64,000 nt of DNA from Halorubellus sp034808145 (GCF_034808145.1 NZ_JAXHGM010000005.1:157076-221075); one strand, 5' to 3'. Shown: positions 48,859-57,605, counted from the first letter of the stretch. Translations and numbers: made by a program. Notes: generated from the letters alone by a model not told the origin.

Positions 48859-48930
48859 CTCTCGTATCCCGCGTCCTGTGGGCTGCTGACGCGTGACAGT
48901 CGTCTGACTGGCGTCGGACGCTGCACAAGG

Positions 48931-48938
48931 CTTTTTGA
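48931..48938 (+). promoter_or_regulatory. TATA box of dacZ
   Basis: CTTTTTGA is centred about 28 bases before ATG 48963, consistent with a leaderless dacZ-mscS message. Confidence 0.55.
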
Positions 48939-48962
48939 CGGGCGGGCGATTCTAACTCGCCA

Positions 48963-49775
48963 ATGGAGGATATCGGCGAGTTGTTCGACGGGTTGTTCGC
49001 TGACGTCGACGCCGTAGTGTTGTTCTCGCCGAACGGCTCGTACTTCGAGCGGTTCGACGACCTGGAGGAGACCGACGTCGTCGTCGTCGCCACCGAGAAC
49101 TCGGTGGGGGCCGACGCGTTCGTCGAACTGCCCCTGGACTTCGAGGAGGTGTCGCAGCGCGTGAAGTTCGGGCTGGAGGGCGCGCTCGAACAGGGGTTCG
49201 TCGACGGCGGGGACGTCGTCGTCTGCGCGACGAGCGTCTTCGACGGGACCGCGGACACGGTCTCGCGCGTTCGCGCCGACGAGGAGGTCCGGTCGGGCGT
49301 CTACGACCTGTTCGCGAACTCGCGCGCGGAGGCGTCGGTCATCAAGAACGTCCTCGAACTCGTCGTGGAGCTGGGGAAGAAGGGCCAGAAGGGCGAACCG
49401 GTCGGGGCGCTGTTCGTCGTCGGTGACGCCGGGAAGGTGATGAACAAGTCCCGGCCGCTCTCGTACAACCCCTTCGAGAAGAGTCACGTCCACGTCGGCG
49501 ACCCGATCGTGAACGTGATGCTCAAGGAGTTCTCGCGGCTCGACGGCGCGTTCGTCATCTCCGATTCGGGGAAGATCGTGAGCGCGTACCGGTACCTGGA
49601 GCCGTCGGCGGAGGGCGTGGACATCCCGAAGGGGCTCGGGACGCGGCACATGGCGGCGGGCGCGGTGACGCGGGACACGAACGCGACCGCCATCGTCCTG
49701 AGCGAGAGCGACGGGCTCGTTCGCGCGTTCAAGGGTGGTGAACTCGTCCTGGAGATCGACCCGGAGGACTACTGA
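48963..49775 (+). CDS. dacZ: Diadenylate cyclase (DacZ type)
   Basis: 270 residues. It makes cyclic di-AMP from two ATP. The N-terminal about 115 residues are a pyruvate-kinase-C-like domain (VVVVATENSVGADAFVELPL). The C-terminal DAC domain has the DGA motif at 194-196 (SRLDGAFVISDSGKIV) and GTRHMAAGAVTRDTNATAIV, where RHR becomes RHM (228-230), followed by LSESDGLVRAF. Haloferax volcanii DacZ has this build and is essential, with c-di-AMP linked to osmoregulation. The stop overlaps the start of an MscS-type channel gene by one base, fitting that role. Confidence 0.93.
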   Translation: MEDIGELFDGLFADVDAVVLFSPNGSYFERFDDLEETDVVVVATENSVGADAFVELPLDFEEVSQRVKFGLEGALEQGFVDGGDVVVCATSVFDGTADTVSRVRADEEVRSGVYDLFANSRAEASVIKNVLELVVELGKKGQKGEPVGALFVVGDAGKVMNKSRPLSYNPFEKSHVHVGDPIVNVMLKEFSRLDGAFVISDSGKIVSAYRYLEPSAEGVDIPKGLGTRHMAAGAVTRDTNATAIVLSESDGLVRAFKGGELVLEIDPEDY

Positions 49776-50563
49776 TGGTGCCGTTACAGGTGGGGGAGGC
49801 CGTTGAGTGGGCGGAGTCCGCGATATCGAACCGGTTCGTGCTCGCGAGCGTCGTCGTCGTCATCGGGTTCGTCGTCGGCTACCTCATCGGGAAGCTCAGT
49901 CGTCGCGCGCTCAAGGCGGCGGACGTCGGCGACGCGGTCGAGGGGACGTCGTTCGAGCGGACCGCGCAGAGCCTCGGGACGTCGACGGTTGACATCATCT
50001 CGCGGTTGAGTTCGTGGTTCGTGTACGGGTTCGCCATCCTGGTGGCGGTGTACGTCGCGGGGTTGAACGCGGCGCTGTTCTGGGCGGTCATCGTGCAGAT
50101 GGTCCCGCAGTTGTTCGTCGCGGTGCTCGTGCTCGTCGTCGGGTTCGTCGTCGCGGACAAGGCAGAACTCGTCGTGAGCGAGCGGCTCCGCGGCGTGAAG
50201 CTCCCGGAGGTCTCGTTCGTCTCGCGGATCGTGAAGTACAGCGTCCTGTACGTCGCCGCGCTGGTGTCGCTCAGTCAGCTCGGGGTGGCGACGTCGGCGC
50301 TCATCGTCCTGCTGTTCGTGTACTTCTTCGGTATCGTCGTGTTCGGCGTCGTCGCGCTCTGGGACTTCCTGCGGTCTGGCGCCGCCGGCGTCTACCTCCT
50401 GCTGGAACAACCGTACAGTATCGGCGACCGCGTCCGTATCGGCGAGAGCGAGGGCGTCGTCCAGGAGGTCGACCTGTTCGTGACGCGCGTCGAGGACGAC
50501 GACATGGAGTACGTCGTCCCGAACCGGAAGGTGCTCCGCGAAGGCGTCGCGCGGCAACGCTGA
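49775..50563 (+). CDS. MscS-family mechanosensitive channel, short C terminus
   Basis: 262 residues. Four or five hydrophobic segments: about 20-40 (FVLASVVVVIGFVVGYLIGK), 80-103, 108-130 and the pore-like 165-195 (TSALIVLLFVYFFGIVVFGV). The MscS beta domain follows (YSIGDRVRIGESEGVVQEVD; YVVPNRKVL) and then the protein ends; the usual C-terminal alpha/beta cage is absent. It should open under membrane tension to release solutes. Its ATG overlaps the dacZ stop (TGATGG), so cyclase and channel are made together. Confidence 0.88.
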   Translation: MVPLQVGEAVEWAESAISNRFVLASVVVVIGFVVGYLIGKLSRRALKAADVGDAVEGTSFERTAQSLGTSTVDIISRLSSWFVYGFAILVAVYVAGLNAALFWAVIVQMVPQLFVAVLVLVVGFVVADKAELVVSERLRGVKLPEVSFVSRIVKYSVLYVAALVSLSQLGVATSALIVLLFVYFFGIVVFGVVALWDFLRSGAAGVYLLLEQPYSIGDRVRIGESEGVVQEVDLFVTRVEDDDMEYVVPNRKVLREGVARQR

Positions 50564-50598
50564 CCGGTCGGCGCCGCGACACCGTTCGGGTCTCGCGC

Positions 50599-51159
50599 TC
50601 AGTCGTCCGTGAGGTCGTCTCCGCTCATCGCTCGCGCCGGGACGCCAGCGACGGTCGTGTCCGGCGGGACGTCGCGCGTGACGAGCGAGTTCGCGGCGAC
50701 CTGCGCGCCGTCACCGATCTCGACGCCGGGGAGGACGATGGCGCCGGCGCCGATCATCGCGCGTTCGCCAATGACGACGTCGCCGACGCGGTACTCCTCC
50801 TGGAGGAACTCGTGGCAGAGCAGCGTCGCGTCGTACCCGATTATCGCGTGGTCGCGTATCGTGATGTGCTCGGGCCAGAACACGTCCGGCGTCGCCTCCA
50901 GTCCCCACGACACGCCGTCGCCGACGGTGACGCCGATGCGCCGCAAGAGCCACGTCTTCAGTTTCAGGCTCGGCGACACGCGGACGAGCCAGACGACGAC
51001 GTAGTTCAGTGCGACGCGCAACGGCGACTTCGCGTCCGTCCAGTGCCGGAGCGAGTTCAGCGGTCCCTGCGTCGGATGGCTATGGACCCGGTCGTGCCTG
51101 GGGGTGTCGTCGCCGCTCGCTCCTCGGTCGTCGCCACCGTCTGGCTCGTCGTCGCTCAC
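50599..51159 (-). CDS. Hexapeptide-repeat acetyltransferase
   Basis: 186 residues. The left-handed beta-helix is clear: ITIRDHAIIGYDATLLCHEF, then GDVVIGERAMIGAGAIVLPG, VEIGDGAQVAANSLVTRDVP and the closing PPDTTVAGVPARAM of the maltose/galactoside O-acetyltransferase group. The first about 45 residues are an acidic low-complexity head. GTG 51159 is the best start; it gives a head of normal halophilic composition. It would acetylate a sugar or glycan from acetyl-CoA. It converges with the MscS gene and stands alone. Confidence 0.85.
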   Translation of the reverse strand: MSDDEPDGGDDRGASGDDTPRHDRVHSHPTQGPLNSLRHWTDAKSPLRVALNYVVVWLVRVSPSLKLKTWLLRRIGVTVGDGVSWGLEATPDVFWPEHITIRDHAIIGYDATLLCHEFLQEEYRVGDVVIGERAMIGAGAIVLPGVEIGDGAQVAANSLVTRDVPPDTTVAGVPARAMSGDDLTDD

Positions 51160-51325
51160 GGTACCCCGTAGCCGACGCTGGGTCTTGAATCCATCCCGCG
51201 GACGCGGCCTCGACGGGAACCGCCGGGAGGCCGGCCCGGCCATCGCCAGGTCGCGTCGACCGTCGAGCGGGCGTTCCGCCTGGCGGGGAACAAGATTTAT
51301 CTGACTGATTGCTGAGGTCTTTCGC

Positions 51326-51964
51326 ATGCCGACCGTCGAGGGCTGGACGCTGCTGCTGCACGTCGCTGCGGGGACGGTGGCGCTCTTCGCCGGGTTCGGC
51401 GCGCTCGTGGCGACGAAGGGCGGGTGGTGGCATCGACGGGCCGGAAAGGTCTTCGTCGTCTCGATGGGCGTCGTCGTGGCGACGACGTTCGGCCTCCTCG
51501 CCATCGACCCGACGTCCTTCCGGATCATCCTCGGCCTCGTCGCGGTCTTCAGCGGCTACCTCGCCCTCTCCGGATACCGCGCAATCGCTCGGAGAGGCCC
51601 CGATAAGACGGCTCACTACGTCGACTGGACCGCCGCCGCGGGCGTCATCGTCGCCTGCGCCGGACTGACCGCGTGGGGCGTCCTCTGGTTCCTCGACGGG
51701 AGGACGTTCGGCGTCGCGATGGTCGTCTTCGGCGGCATCGGAATCGCGTTCGGGGCCGTTGACGTCCTGTCCTTCCGCGACCCCGATCCCGGAGCGTTGC
51801 TGGTCAGTCACCTCCAGCGGATGATCGCCGCGTTCATCGCGACGGCGAGTGCCGTCTCGGCGGTCAACCTCACGCCCACGCTGGGTATCGTGGCGTGGTT
51901 GTGGCCCACGGTCCTCGGCGTCCCACTCATCGCGTACTGGTCCGAGAAGTATAGTCCCGACTGA
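51326..51964 (+). CDS. DUF2306-like membrane protein
   Basis: 212 residues, six to seven hydrophobic segments. LLLHVAAGTVALFAGFGALV and GGWWHRRAGKVFVVSMGVVV are the helix pair with His residues typical of DUF2306 proteins (HVxAGxxAL and HRxxGxxYV). The second half repeats the pattern (AHYVDWTAAAGVIVACAGLT). Possible haem or quinone site through the conserved His, unproven. AGATTTATC about 30 bases upstream is a good TATA box. Single gene. Confidence 0.75.
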   Translation: MPTVEGWTLLLHVAAGTVALFAGFGALVATKGGWWHRRAGKVFVVSMGVVVATTFGLLAIDPTSFRIILGLVAVFSGYLALSGYRAIARRGPDKTAHYVDWTAAAGVIVACAGLTAWGVLWFLDGRTFGVAMVVFGGIGIAFGAVDVLSFRDPDPGALLVSHLQRMIAAFIATASAVSAVNLTPTLGIVAWLWPTVLGVPLIAYWSEKYSPD

Positions 51965-52105
51965 GCGCCGCCGGACGGAACGTCCACCGTACTGACGCGG
52001 GTTCGGCATCGCGAGGAACCCGTCGGGTAGCGGGCTGAGGCAGGTCGGAGTGATTCGAGACGGGTCGAGACGGGCCGAGGTGGTCGAGGCGGGTCGTTCG
52101 CGAGG

Positions 52106-53428
52106 TCAGTCGCTCCGGAGGTCCTCGACGTGGTCGACGCGGGACTGCACGAGCGCGTCGGTTCCGACGTCGTGGCGGACGTGGAGGCCCTCCTCGCCGG
52201 CCTCGTCGAGGACGGCTTCGGCGACCGCTTCGGCATCGCCGATGGTGTCGGCGACCCCGACGACGGCGAACGCGCGCGACGTCGTCGTGTAGACGCCGTC
52301 GTCGCGCTCGTCGACGCTCGCGTAGAACAGGAGGGCGTCGCCGTCGTAGTCGGCGGCGACCTCGCGCGCGCCGGCCTCGTTGACGGTGACCTTCGTCCCG
52401 GCTTCGGGGTCGACGGGGTAGCCTTCGGGCGCGGCGTACTTGCAGACCGTCGCGCGGTCCTGGAACTCGAGTTCCGGGAGCGGGTGGCCGTCGCGCGCGG
52501 CCTGCAGGACCTCGACGTAGTCGGTGTCGAGGACCGGGAGCGTGTTCATCGCTTCCGGGTCACCGAACCGGGCGTTGAACTCGACGACCTTGATGCCGTC
52601 CGCGGTCAGCATGAACTGGCCGTAGAGGACCCCGCGGTAGTCCTCCAGCGCGTCCACGGTCGCCTCCAGGATCTTGAGCGCCTCGAAGCTGTCCGCTTCG
52701 GTCATGAACGGCAGCTGGAACGAGGCGTCGGTGTAGCTCCCCATGCCGCCCGTGTTCGGGCCCTCGTCGCCCTCGTAGGCGCGCTTGTGGTCCTGGACGG
52801 CGGGCGTGACGAGGACGTCGTCGCCGGCGACGAACGCCTGGATGGTGAACTCCTCGCCGACGAGTCGCTCCTCGACGACCCAGTCGTCCCAGTCGCTGTC
52901 GCGCATGTACTCGACGGCCTCGGCGGTCGTCACCTGGTCGCCGGTGACCCGTACGCCCTTCCCGCCGGTGAGGCCGACGGGTTTGACGGCGACGTCGCCG
53001 TCGTACTCCTCGACGTACGCGCACGCCTCGTCGACGTCGTCGAACGTCGCGTAGTCGATGCGGCCCGGTATCTCGTTGTCCGCCATGAACTCGCGCTGGA
53101 ACGCCTTGTCCGTCTCGATGCGTGCGTCGGCCTCGCGGGGCGCGAACGCGTACACGCCGGCGTCCTCGAGCGCGTCGACGACGCCGGCCTGGAGCGGCGA
53201 CTCCGGCCCGATGGCCGCGATGGTCGCGTCCACGTCGAGCGCGTACTCGACCACGGCCTCGGGGTCGTTCTCGTCGAGCGTCTCGAAGTCCTCGGCGAGG
53301 CGGGCGATGCCGGGGTTGCGGTTGCTCGCGCAGGCGTAGAGGTCGGCTGGCTCGTCTGCTTCGGCGACCGCTCGGGCGATGGCGTGCTCGCGGCCACCGC
53401 CGCCGACGAGCAGGACGGTCTCTGACAT
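52106..53428 (-). CDS. purD: Phosphoribosylamine-glycine ligase
   Basis: 440 residues; second step specific to purine synthesis. MSETVLLVGGGGREHAIARA is the standard start. The ATP-grasp core has VKPVGLTGGKGVRVT and WVVEERLVGEEFTIQAFV, then DEGPNTGGMGSY and VVEFNARFGDPEAMNTLPVL with the metal-binding Glu/Asn. The C-terminal domain is complete. purA lies 40 kb away in the same window but not in an operon. Converges with the DUF2306-like gene. Cytoplasmic. Confidence 0.97.
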   Translation of the reverse strand: MSETVLLVGGGGREHAIARAVAEADEPADLYACASNRNPGIARLAEDFETLDENDPEAVVEYALDVDATIAAIGPESPLQAGVVDALEDAGVYAFAPREADARIETDKAFQREFMADNEIPGRIDYATFDDVDEACAYVEEYDGDVAVKPVGLTGGKGVRVTGDQVTTAEAVEYMRDSDWDDWVVEERLVGEEFTIQAFVAGDDVLVTPAVQDHKRAYEGDEGPNTGGMGSYTDASFQLPFMTEADSFEALKILEATVDALEDYRGVLYGQFMLTADGIKVVEFNARFGDPEAMNTLPVLDTDYVEVLQAARDGHPLPELEFQDRATVCKYAAPEGYPVDPEAGTKVTVNEAGAREVAADYDGDALLFYASVDERDDGVYTTTSRAFAVVGVADTIGDAEAVAEAVLDEAGEEGLHVRHDVGTDALVQSRVDHVEDLRSD

Positions 53429-53497
53429 ACGCGAAACGGGTACGCACGACGCTGTAAAGTTTGCCCTTCCACGCGCCGAGAGTATCCACGGACGTGC

Positions 53498-53680
53498 TTA
53501 TCTCTCGTTCCCGCCGGTCAGCTCGTCGAGGCGCTCGTCGACCTCGCACTCGTCGACGTTGCCGCGCGCGTACTCGCGGCGGAGCTCGACGAGCGTCGCG
53601 ACCGTGATGATGACCGCCCCGACGAACGCCGGTACCCGCCGTCGACCGCGACGAACGCCTTTACCCGCCGTCGACCCCAA
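53498..53680 (-). pseudogene. Possible truncated SHOCT-type membrane protein
   Basis: A short minus-strand frame ends VGAVIITVATLVELRREYAR and then an acidic DECEVDERLDELTGGNER. This is a membrane helix plus SHOCT motif (L-x-x-L-x-E-Y-x-x-G-x-I/V-D-x-x-E-x-x-x-R-L). A normal start is missing: there is only TTG 53680, 11 bases from the divergent gene's ATG, and the upstream part runs through the 29-bp duplication. It looks like the tail of a broken or shortened gene. It follows no promoter I can see. It could instead be a real gene with an unusual start. Confidence 0.4.
53621..53678. repeat. 29-bp tandem duplication carrying a promoter
   Basis: GACGAACGCCGGTACCCGCC starts copy 1 (53621-53649), and GACGAACGCCTTTACCCGCC starts copy 2 (53650-53678). 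The units are 29 bases long and differ at two or three positions. The change GG to TT makes CTTTACC in copy 2, which is the TATA element about 27 bases before ATG 53690. Copy 1 at the same place reads CGGTACC and is not a TATA box. Confidence 0.75.
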
Positions 53681-53689
53681 CCGGCGTCC

Positions 53690-55912
53690 ATGAGCGACCC
53701 CACGGACCGGAACCGCCTCGACGAGGAGGCGTCGCCGTACCTGAGACAGCACGCCGACAACCCCGTGAACTGGCAGCCCTGGGACGACGCGGCGCTCGAC
53801 GCCGCCCGCGAACAGGACAAACCCATCTTCCTCTCGGTGGGGTACTCGGCGTGTCACTGGTGCCACGTCATGGAGGACGAGAGCTTCCAGGACGAGGCCG
53901 TCGCCGAACTGCTGAACGAGCACTTCGTCCCCATCAAGGTCGACCGGGAGGAACGCCCGGACGTCGACTCCATCTACATGACGGTCTGCCAGACCGTCAC
54001 CGGTCGCGGCGGCTGGCCGCTCTCCGCGTGGCTGACGCCGGAGGGCAAGCCGTTCTACGTCGGGACGTACTTCCCGAAGGAGCCCAAGCGGAACACGCCT
54101 GGGTTCGCGGGACTCCTGGAGCGCATCGCGGAGTCGTGGGCGGACGAGGACGACCGCCGCGAGATGGAGTCTCGCGCGGACCAGTGGACGGCCGCGGCGA
54201 AGGACCGCCTGGAGGACGTGCCGTCCGCGGGGGAGAGCGCCCCGGACGACGACCTGCTCGCCGACGCCGCCGCCGCCATCGAGCGCGGCGCCGACCGCGA
54301 GTACGGCGGGTTCGGGAACCAGGGCCCGAAGTTCCCGCAGGAGGCTCGTCTTCACGTCCTGCTCCGCCAGCACGCCGAGAGCGGTCGCGACGCGCCTTTC
54401 GACGTCGTCCGTGAGACGCTCTCCGCGATGGCCGACGGCGGCCTCTACGACCACGTCGGCGGCGGCTTCCACCGCTACTGCACGGACCGCGACTGGACGA
54501 TACCGCACTTCGAGAAGATGCTGTACGACAACGCCGAACTCCCGCGGGCGTTCCTCGCGGGCCACCAGGTCACCGGCGACGACCGGTACGCCGACGTCGT
54601 CCGCGAGACCGTCGACTTCGTCGAACGGGAGCTCCGGCATCCGGACGGCGGGCTGTACGCGACGCTCGACGCACAGAGCGAGACCGCCGAGGGCGACCAC
54701 GAGGAGGGCGCGTTCTACGTCTGGACGCCCGACGCCGTCGCCGACGCGATAGCGTCGAGCGACGCCTGCGATTCCGTGGACGCGGACCTGTTCTGCGAGC
54801 GCTTCGGCGTCACCGAGACGGGGAACTTCGAGGACGGCCAGACGGTCCTGACGCTCTCGGCGTCCGTCGACGACCTCGCGAGCACGTACGACCTCGAACC
54901 GGGTGCGGTCCGGGAGCGCCTCGAACGCGCTCGCGACGCCGTCTTCGACGCTCGCAGCGACCGCCCGCGCCCCAGGTGCGACGAGAAGATACTCGCCGGC
55001 TGGAACGGACTCGCCATCAGCGCGCTCGCCGAGAGCGCGATCGTCCTCGAGGACGACGCGCACGCCGAACTGGCCGCGGACGCGCTCGCGTTCGTCCGCG
55101 AGCACCTCTGGGACGCTGACGAACGCCGGTTGTCGCGACGCGCGGTCCCGGTCGACGCCGACGACGCCGCGGTGGACGCGGACGCCGCCGTCGACGACGG
55201 ACCGGATATCCACGGCTCCGTCGAGGACGGTCGAAGCCTCGACGTCCAGGGTGAGGGCTACCTGGAGGACTACGCCGGTCTCGCTCGCGGCGCGTTCGAC
55301 CACTACCAGGCCACCGGCGACGTCCGCTCCCTGGCGTTCGCTCGCGACCTCGCGGACGTCGTCTGCGAGGAGTTCTACGACGCCGACGCCGGGAGCGTGT
55401 TCTTCACGCCAGCCTCCGGCGAAGGCCTCGTCGTCCGCCCGCAGGAGGTCCGCGACCAGTCCACGCCGTCCAGTCTCGGCGTCGCGTGCGACGTCCTCCT
55501 GAGCCTCGACCACTTCACGACCGACGACCGCTACGAGGCCGTCGTCGAGACCGTCCTCGAACGCCACGGCTCCCGCGTCGAGGCCAGTCCCGTCGAGCAT
55601 CCCTCGCTCGCGCTCGTCGCCGACCGATTCCGGCGCGGCGACGCGGAACTCACGCTCGCGTGCGACGACCGGCCCGCGGAGTTCCGGGAGACGCTCGCGG
55701 CGACGTACCTCCCGCGGCGCGTCGTCGCTCAGCGGCCCGCGACCGCGGACGGCCTCGACGCGTGGCTCGACGTCCTCGACCTCGACGAGGCCCCGCCCAT
55801 CTGGGCGGACCGGGACGCTCGCGACGGCCCGACGGCGTACGCCTGCCGGTCGTTCGCGTGCTCGCCGCCCGCCGACGCGCTCGCGGACGCCGTCGCGTTC
55901 TTCGAGGACTGA
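53690..55912 (+). CDS. SPATA20/YyaL-type thioredoxin-domain protein
   Basis: 740 residues. NRLDEEASPYLRQHADNPVN and FLSVGYSACHWCHVMEDESF form the family's thioredoxin-like N-terminal domain with a CHWC motif; later VDREERPDVDSIYMTVCQTV and TGRGGWPLSAWLTPEGKPFY. The middle and end are an (alpha/alpha)6 barrel similar to N-acylglucosamine epimerases (FGNQGPKFPQEARL, GGGFHRYCTDRDWTIPHFEK, ILAGWNGLAISALAES). Usual length is about 650-720. The activity is not known. An acidic insert (VDADDAAVDADAAVDDGPD) looks halophile-specific. Leaderless, promoter in the tandem repeat. A thioredoxin gene converges downstream. Confidence 0.92.
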   Translation: MSDPTDRNRLDEEASPYLRQHADNPVNWQPWDDAALDAAREQDKPIFLSVGYSACHWCHVMEDESFQDEAVAELLNEHFVPIKVDREERPDVDSIYMTVCQTVTGRGGWPLSAWLTPEGKPFYVGTYFPKEPKRNTPGFAGLLERIAESWADEDDRREMESRADQWTAAAKDRLEDVPSAGESAPDDDLLADAAAAIERGADREYGGFGNQGPKFPQEARLHVLLRQHAESGRDAPFDVVRETLSAMADGGLYDHVGGGFHRYCTDRDWTIPHFEKMLYDNAELPRAFLAGHQVTGDDRYADVVRETVDFVERELRHPDGGLYATLDAQSETAEGDHEEGAFYVWTPDAVADAIASSDACDSVDADLFCERFGVTETGNFEDGQTVLTLSASVDDLASTYDLEPGAVRERLERARDAVFDARSDRPRPRCDEKILAGWNGLAISALAESAIVLEDDAHAELAADALAFVREHLWDADERRLSRRAVPVDADDAAVDADAAVDDGPDIHGSVEDGRSLDVQGEGYLEDYAGLARGAFDHYQATGDVRSLAFARDLADVVCEEFYDADAGSVFFTPASGEGLVVRPQEVRDQSTPSSLGVACDVLLSLDHFTTDDRYEAVVETVLERHGSRVEASPVEHPSLALVADRFRRGDAELTLACDDRPAEFRETLAATYLPRRVVAQRPATADGLDAWLDVLDLDEAPPIWADRDARDGPTAYACRSFACSPPADALADAVAFFED

Positions 55913-55988
55913 CACCGAGGAACGGACCGGGGCTGAGAGGCCCGGGCGGTGCGTCGAGCCGCGACGAAGAAGTTCGAGGCGGAGCGGC

Positions 55989-56378
55989 TCAGACGTGCGC
56001 TTCGAGGTCCTCGGCGAGCGCGACACCGACCGGAGCGGCCGCCTCCTCGACGAACCGCGCGAGCTCCTCGCCGGTCTCGCGGTCCTCGACGACCACCGTC
56101 GGGATGAACTCGACGCCGTACGCGTCGACGCCCGGCCCGACCTTCTCGCCGTCCTCGCGCTCGACGGGATAGTGCTCGATAGCGTCGACGCCCGCGGCGG
56201 AGAGCAGCGCGCCGAAGTCGGGCAGCTGCTGGCGGCAGTCCACGCACCAGTCCCCGCCCCAGACCTTCACGACCACGCGGTCGGCGAGCGCCTCCCACGT
56301 CGCGACACTGTCCTCGTACGCGCCCGGCGAGAACGCCGGGTTCGGCCGCATCGTCTCCAACTCCAATGACTCGCTCAT
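55989..56378 (-). CDS. Thioredoxin family protein
   Basis: 129 residues. The active site is GGDWCVDCRQQLPDFGALLS (CVDC after Trp), followed by EFIPTVVVEDRETGEELARF with the cis-Pro loop. CVDC differs from the CGPC of classical thioredoxins, so its potential and partners may differ. It has no signal peptide and is cytoplasmic. The ATG at 56378 gives a short acidic head (MSESLELETMRPN). It converges with the SPATA20-like gene, and a cysteine synthase gene lies 210 bases away on the other strand. Confidence 0.88.
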   Translation of the reverse strand: MSESLELETMRPNPAFSPGAYEDSVATWEALADRVVVKVWGGDWCVDCRQQLPDFGALLSAAGVDAIEHYPVEREDGEKVGPGVDAYGVEFIPTVVVEDRETGEELARFVEEAAAPVGVALAEDLEAHV

Positions 56379-56588
56379 ACACCCTCGTACCGACGCGACG
56401 GGTTTGACGGTTCCGCTCCCGTCAGAAGAGCCGACGCGTCCGCGCATCACGGCCACCCACTCGCCCACCCACCTGCCCACCCACCGACGTCGTCTGCGAG
56501 ACCCGAACCCCGCGGCGGGGTGGCTCCGGTAGCGTCACGCCCTGCCGGTGACCGACACGGTAAAACCGCTGAGGGCGAACTCGGTGGT

Positions 56589-57605
56589 ATGAAGCGGAGC
56601 ATCCTCGGGACCATCGGGTCCCCGCTCGTGGCGGTCGACGGCCCGCCGGGGGCGACGGTCGCGGCGAAGGTCGAGTCGTTCAACCCGGCGGGGTCCGCGA
56701 AGGACCGGCCGGCGCTGGAGATGATCCGGTCGGCCGAGCGCGCCGGGGAACTGGAACCCGGCGACCGCGTGGTGGAGCCGACGAGCGGGAACACCGGCAT
56801 CGGCGTGGCGATGGTGTGCGCGGCGCGTGGCTACGAGTGCACCATCGTGATGCCGGCGTCGAAGAGCCCGGAGCGTCGGCAGGTGATGAGCGCGTACGGC
56901 GCGGACCTGGAGCTCGTCGACGGGGAGATCGAGGCGGCGAAGGAGCGCGCTGACGAGATCGAGCGCGAGATGGGCGCGGTCCAGTTGCATCAGTTCGAGA
57001 ACGAGGCGAACCCGCGAGCGCACTACCGCACGACCGCCGAGGAGATCCTCGAGCAGGTCGAGGGTCGGGAGATAGACGCGTTCGTGGCGGGCGTCGGGAC
57101 CGGTGGGACGCTCTCGGGGAACGCGCGACGGCTCCGCGAGGAGTTCCCCGACATGACGGTCGTCGCGGTCGAACCAGAGGAGAACGCGGTGTTGTCGACG
57201 GGCGAGAGCGGGGACGACGACTTCCAGGGGATGGGGCCGGGGTTCGTCAGTCCGAACCTCGAGCGCGGTCTCATCGACGACGTGGAGACGGTGGACGTCG
57301 AGACTGCGGAGGCCGAGTGCCGGCGGCTCGCTCGCGAGGAGGGAATCCTCGTCGGGCAGTCCTCGGGGGCGACGAACGTCGCCGCGAAGCGCGTCGCAGA
57401 ACGGATCGCGGACCCGGACGCCGAGTGTCCGCCTGCCGGCACTGGTGAACCGCGGACGCCCGTCGGCGAGCGCGACGGCGACGCTCCGGAGGCGGTGGTC
57501 GGTGCGGGGCGGGACGCTGGCGAGGACTGTCCGCTCGTCGTGACCGTGTTCTGGGACTCCGGCGAACGCTACCTGTCGACGGGGATGTTCGACGAGCCCG
57601 AGTGA
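56589..57605 (+). CDS. cysM: Cysteine synthase (CysK/CysM family)
   Basis: 338 residues, fold type II PLP enzyme. The PLP lysine lies in FNPAGSAKDRPALEMI, the substrate loop is EPTSGNTGIGVAMVCAARGY, the phosphate loop is FVAGVGTGGTLSGNARRLR, and a later Ser is in VGQSSGATNVAA. It makes cysteine from O-acetyl- or O-phosphoserine and sulfide. A 40-residue Pro/Gly/Asp-rich insert (PPAGTGEPRTPVGERDGDAP) before the last strands is unusual and probably a surface loop. GGTAAAACC 30 bases upstream is the TATA box. CysK versus CysM cannot be settled from motifs alone. Confidence 0.93.
   Translation: MKRSILGTIGSPLVAVDGPPGATVAAKVESFNPAGSAKDRPALEMIRSAERAGELEPGDRVVEPTSGNTGIGVAMVCAARGYECTIVMPASKSPERRQVMSAYGADLELVDGEIEAAKERADEIEREMGAVQLHQFENEANPRAHYRTTAEEILEQVEGREIDAFVAGVGTGGTLSGNARRLREEFPDMTVVAVEPEENAVLSTGESGDDDFQGMGPGFVSPNLERGLIDDVETVDVETAEAECRRLAREEGILVGQSSGATNVAAKRVAERIADPDAECPPAGTGEPRTPVGERDGDAPEAVVGAGRDAGEDCPLVVTVFWDSGERYLSTGMFDEPE

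Noticed and set aside
53498..56026. An 842-codon open frame on the minus strand across the SPATA20-like gene
   Set aside because: It is the exact reverse of the plus-strand codons (tail aside) and a product of base composition. Only its last part, beyond the plus-strand gene, resembles a real protein end (SHOCT-like).
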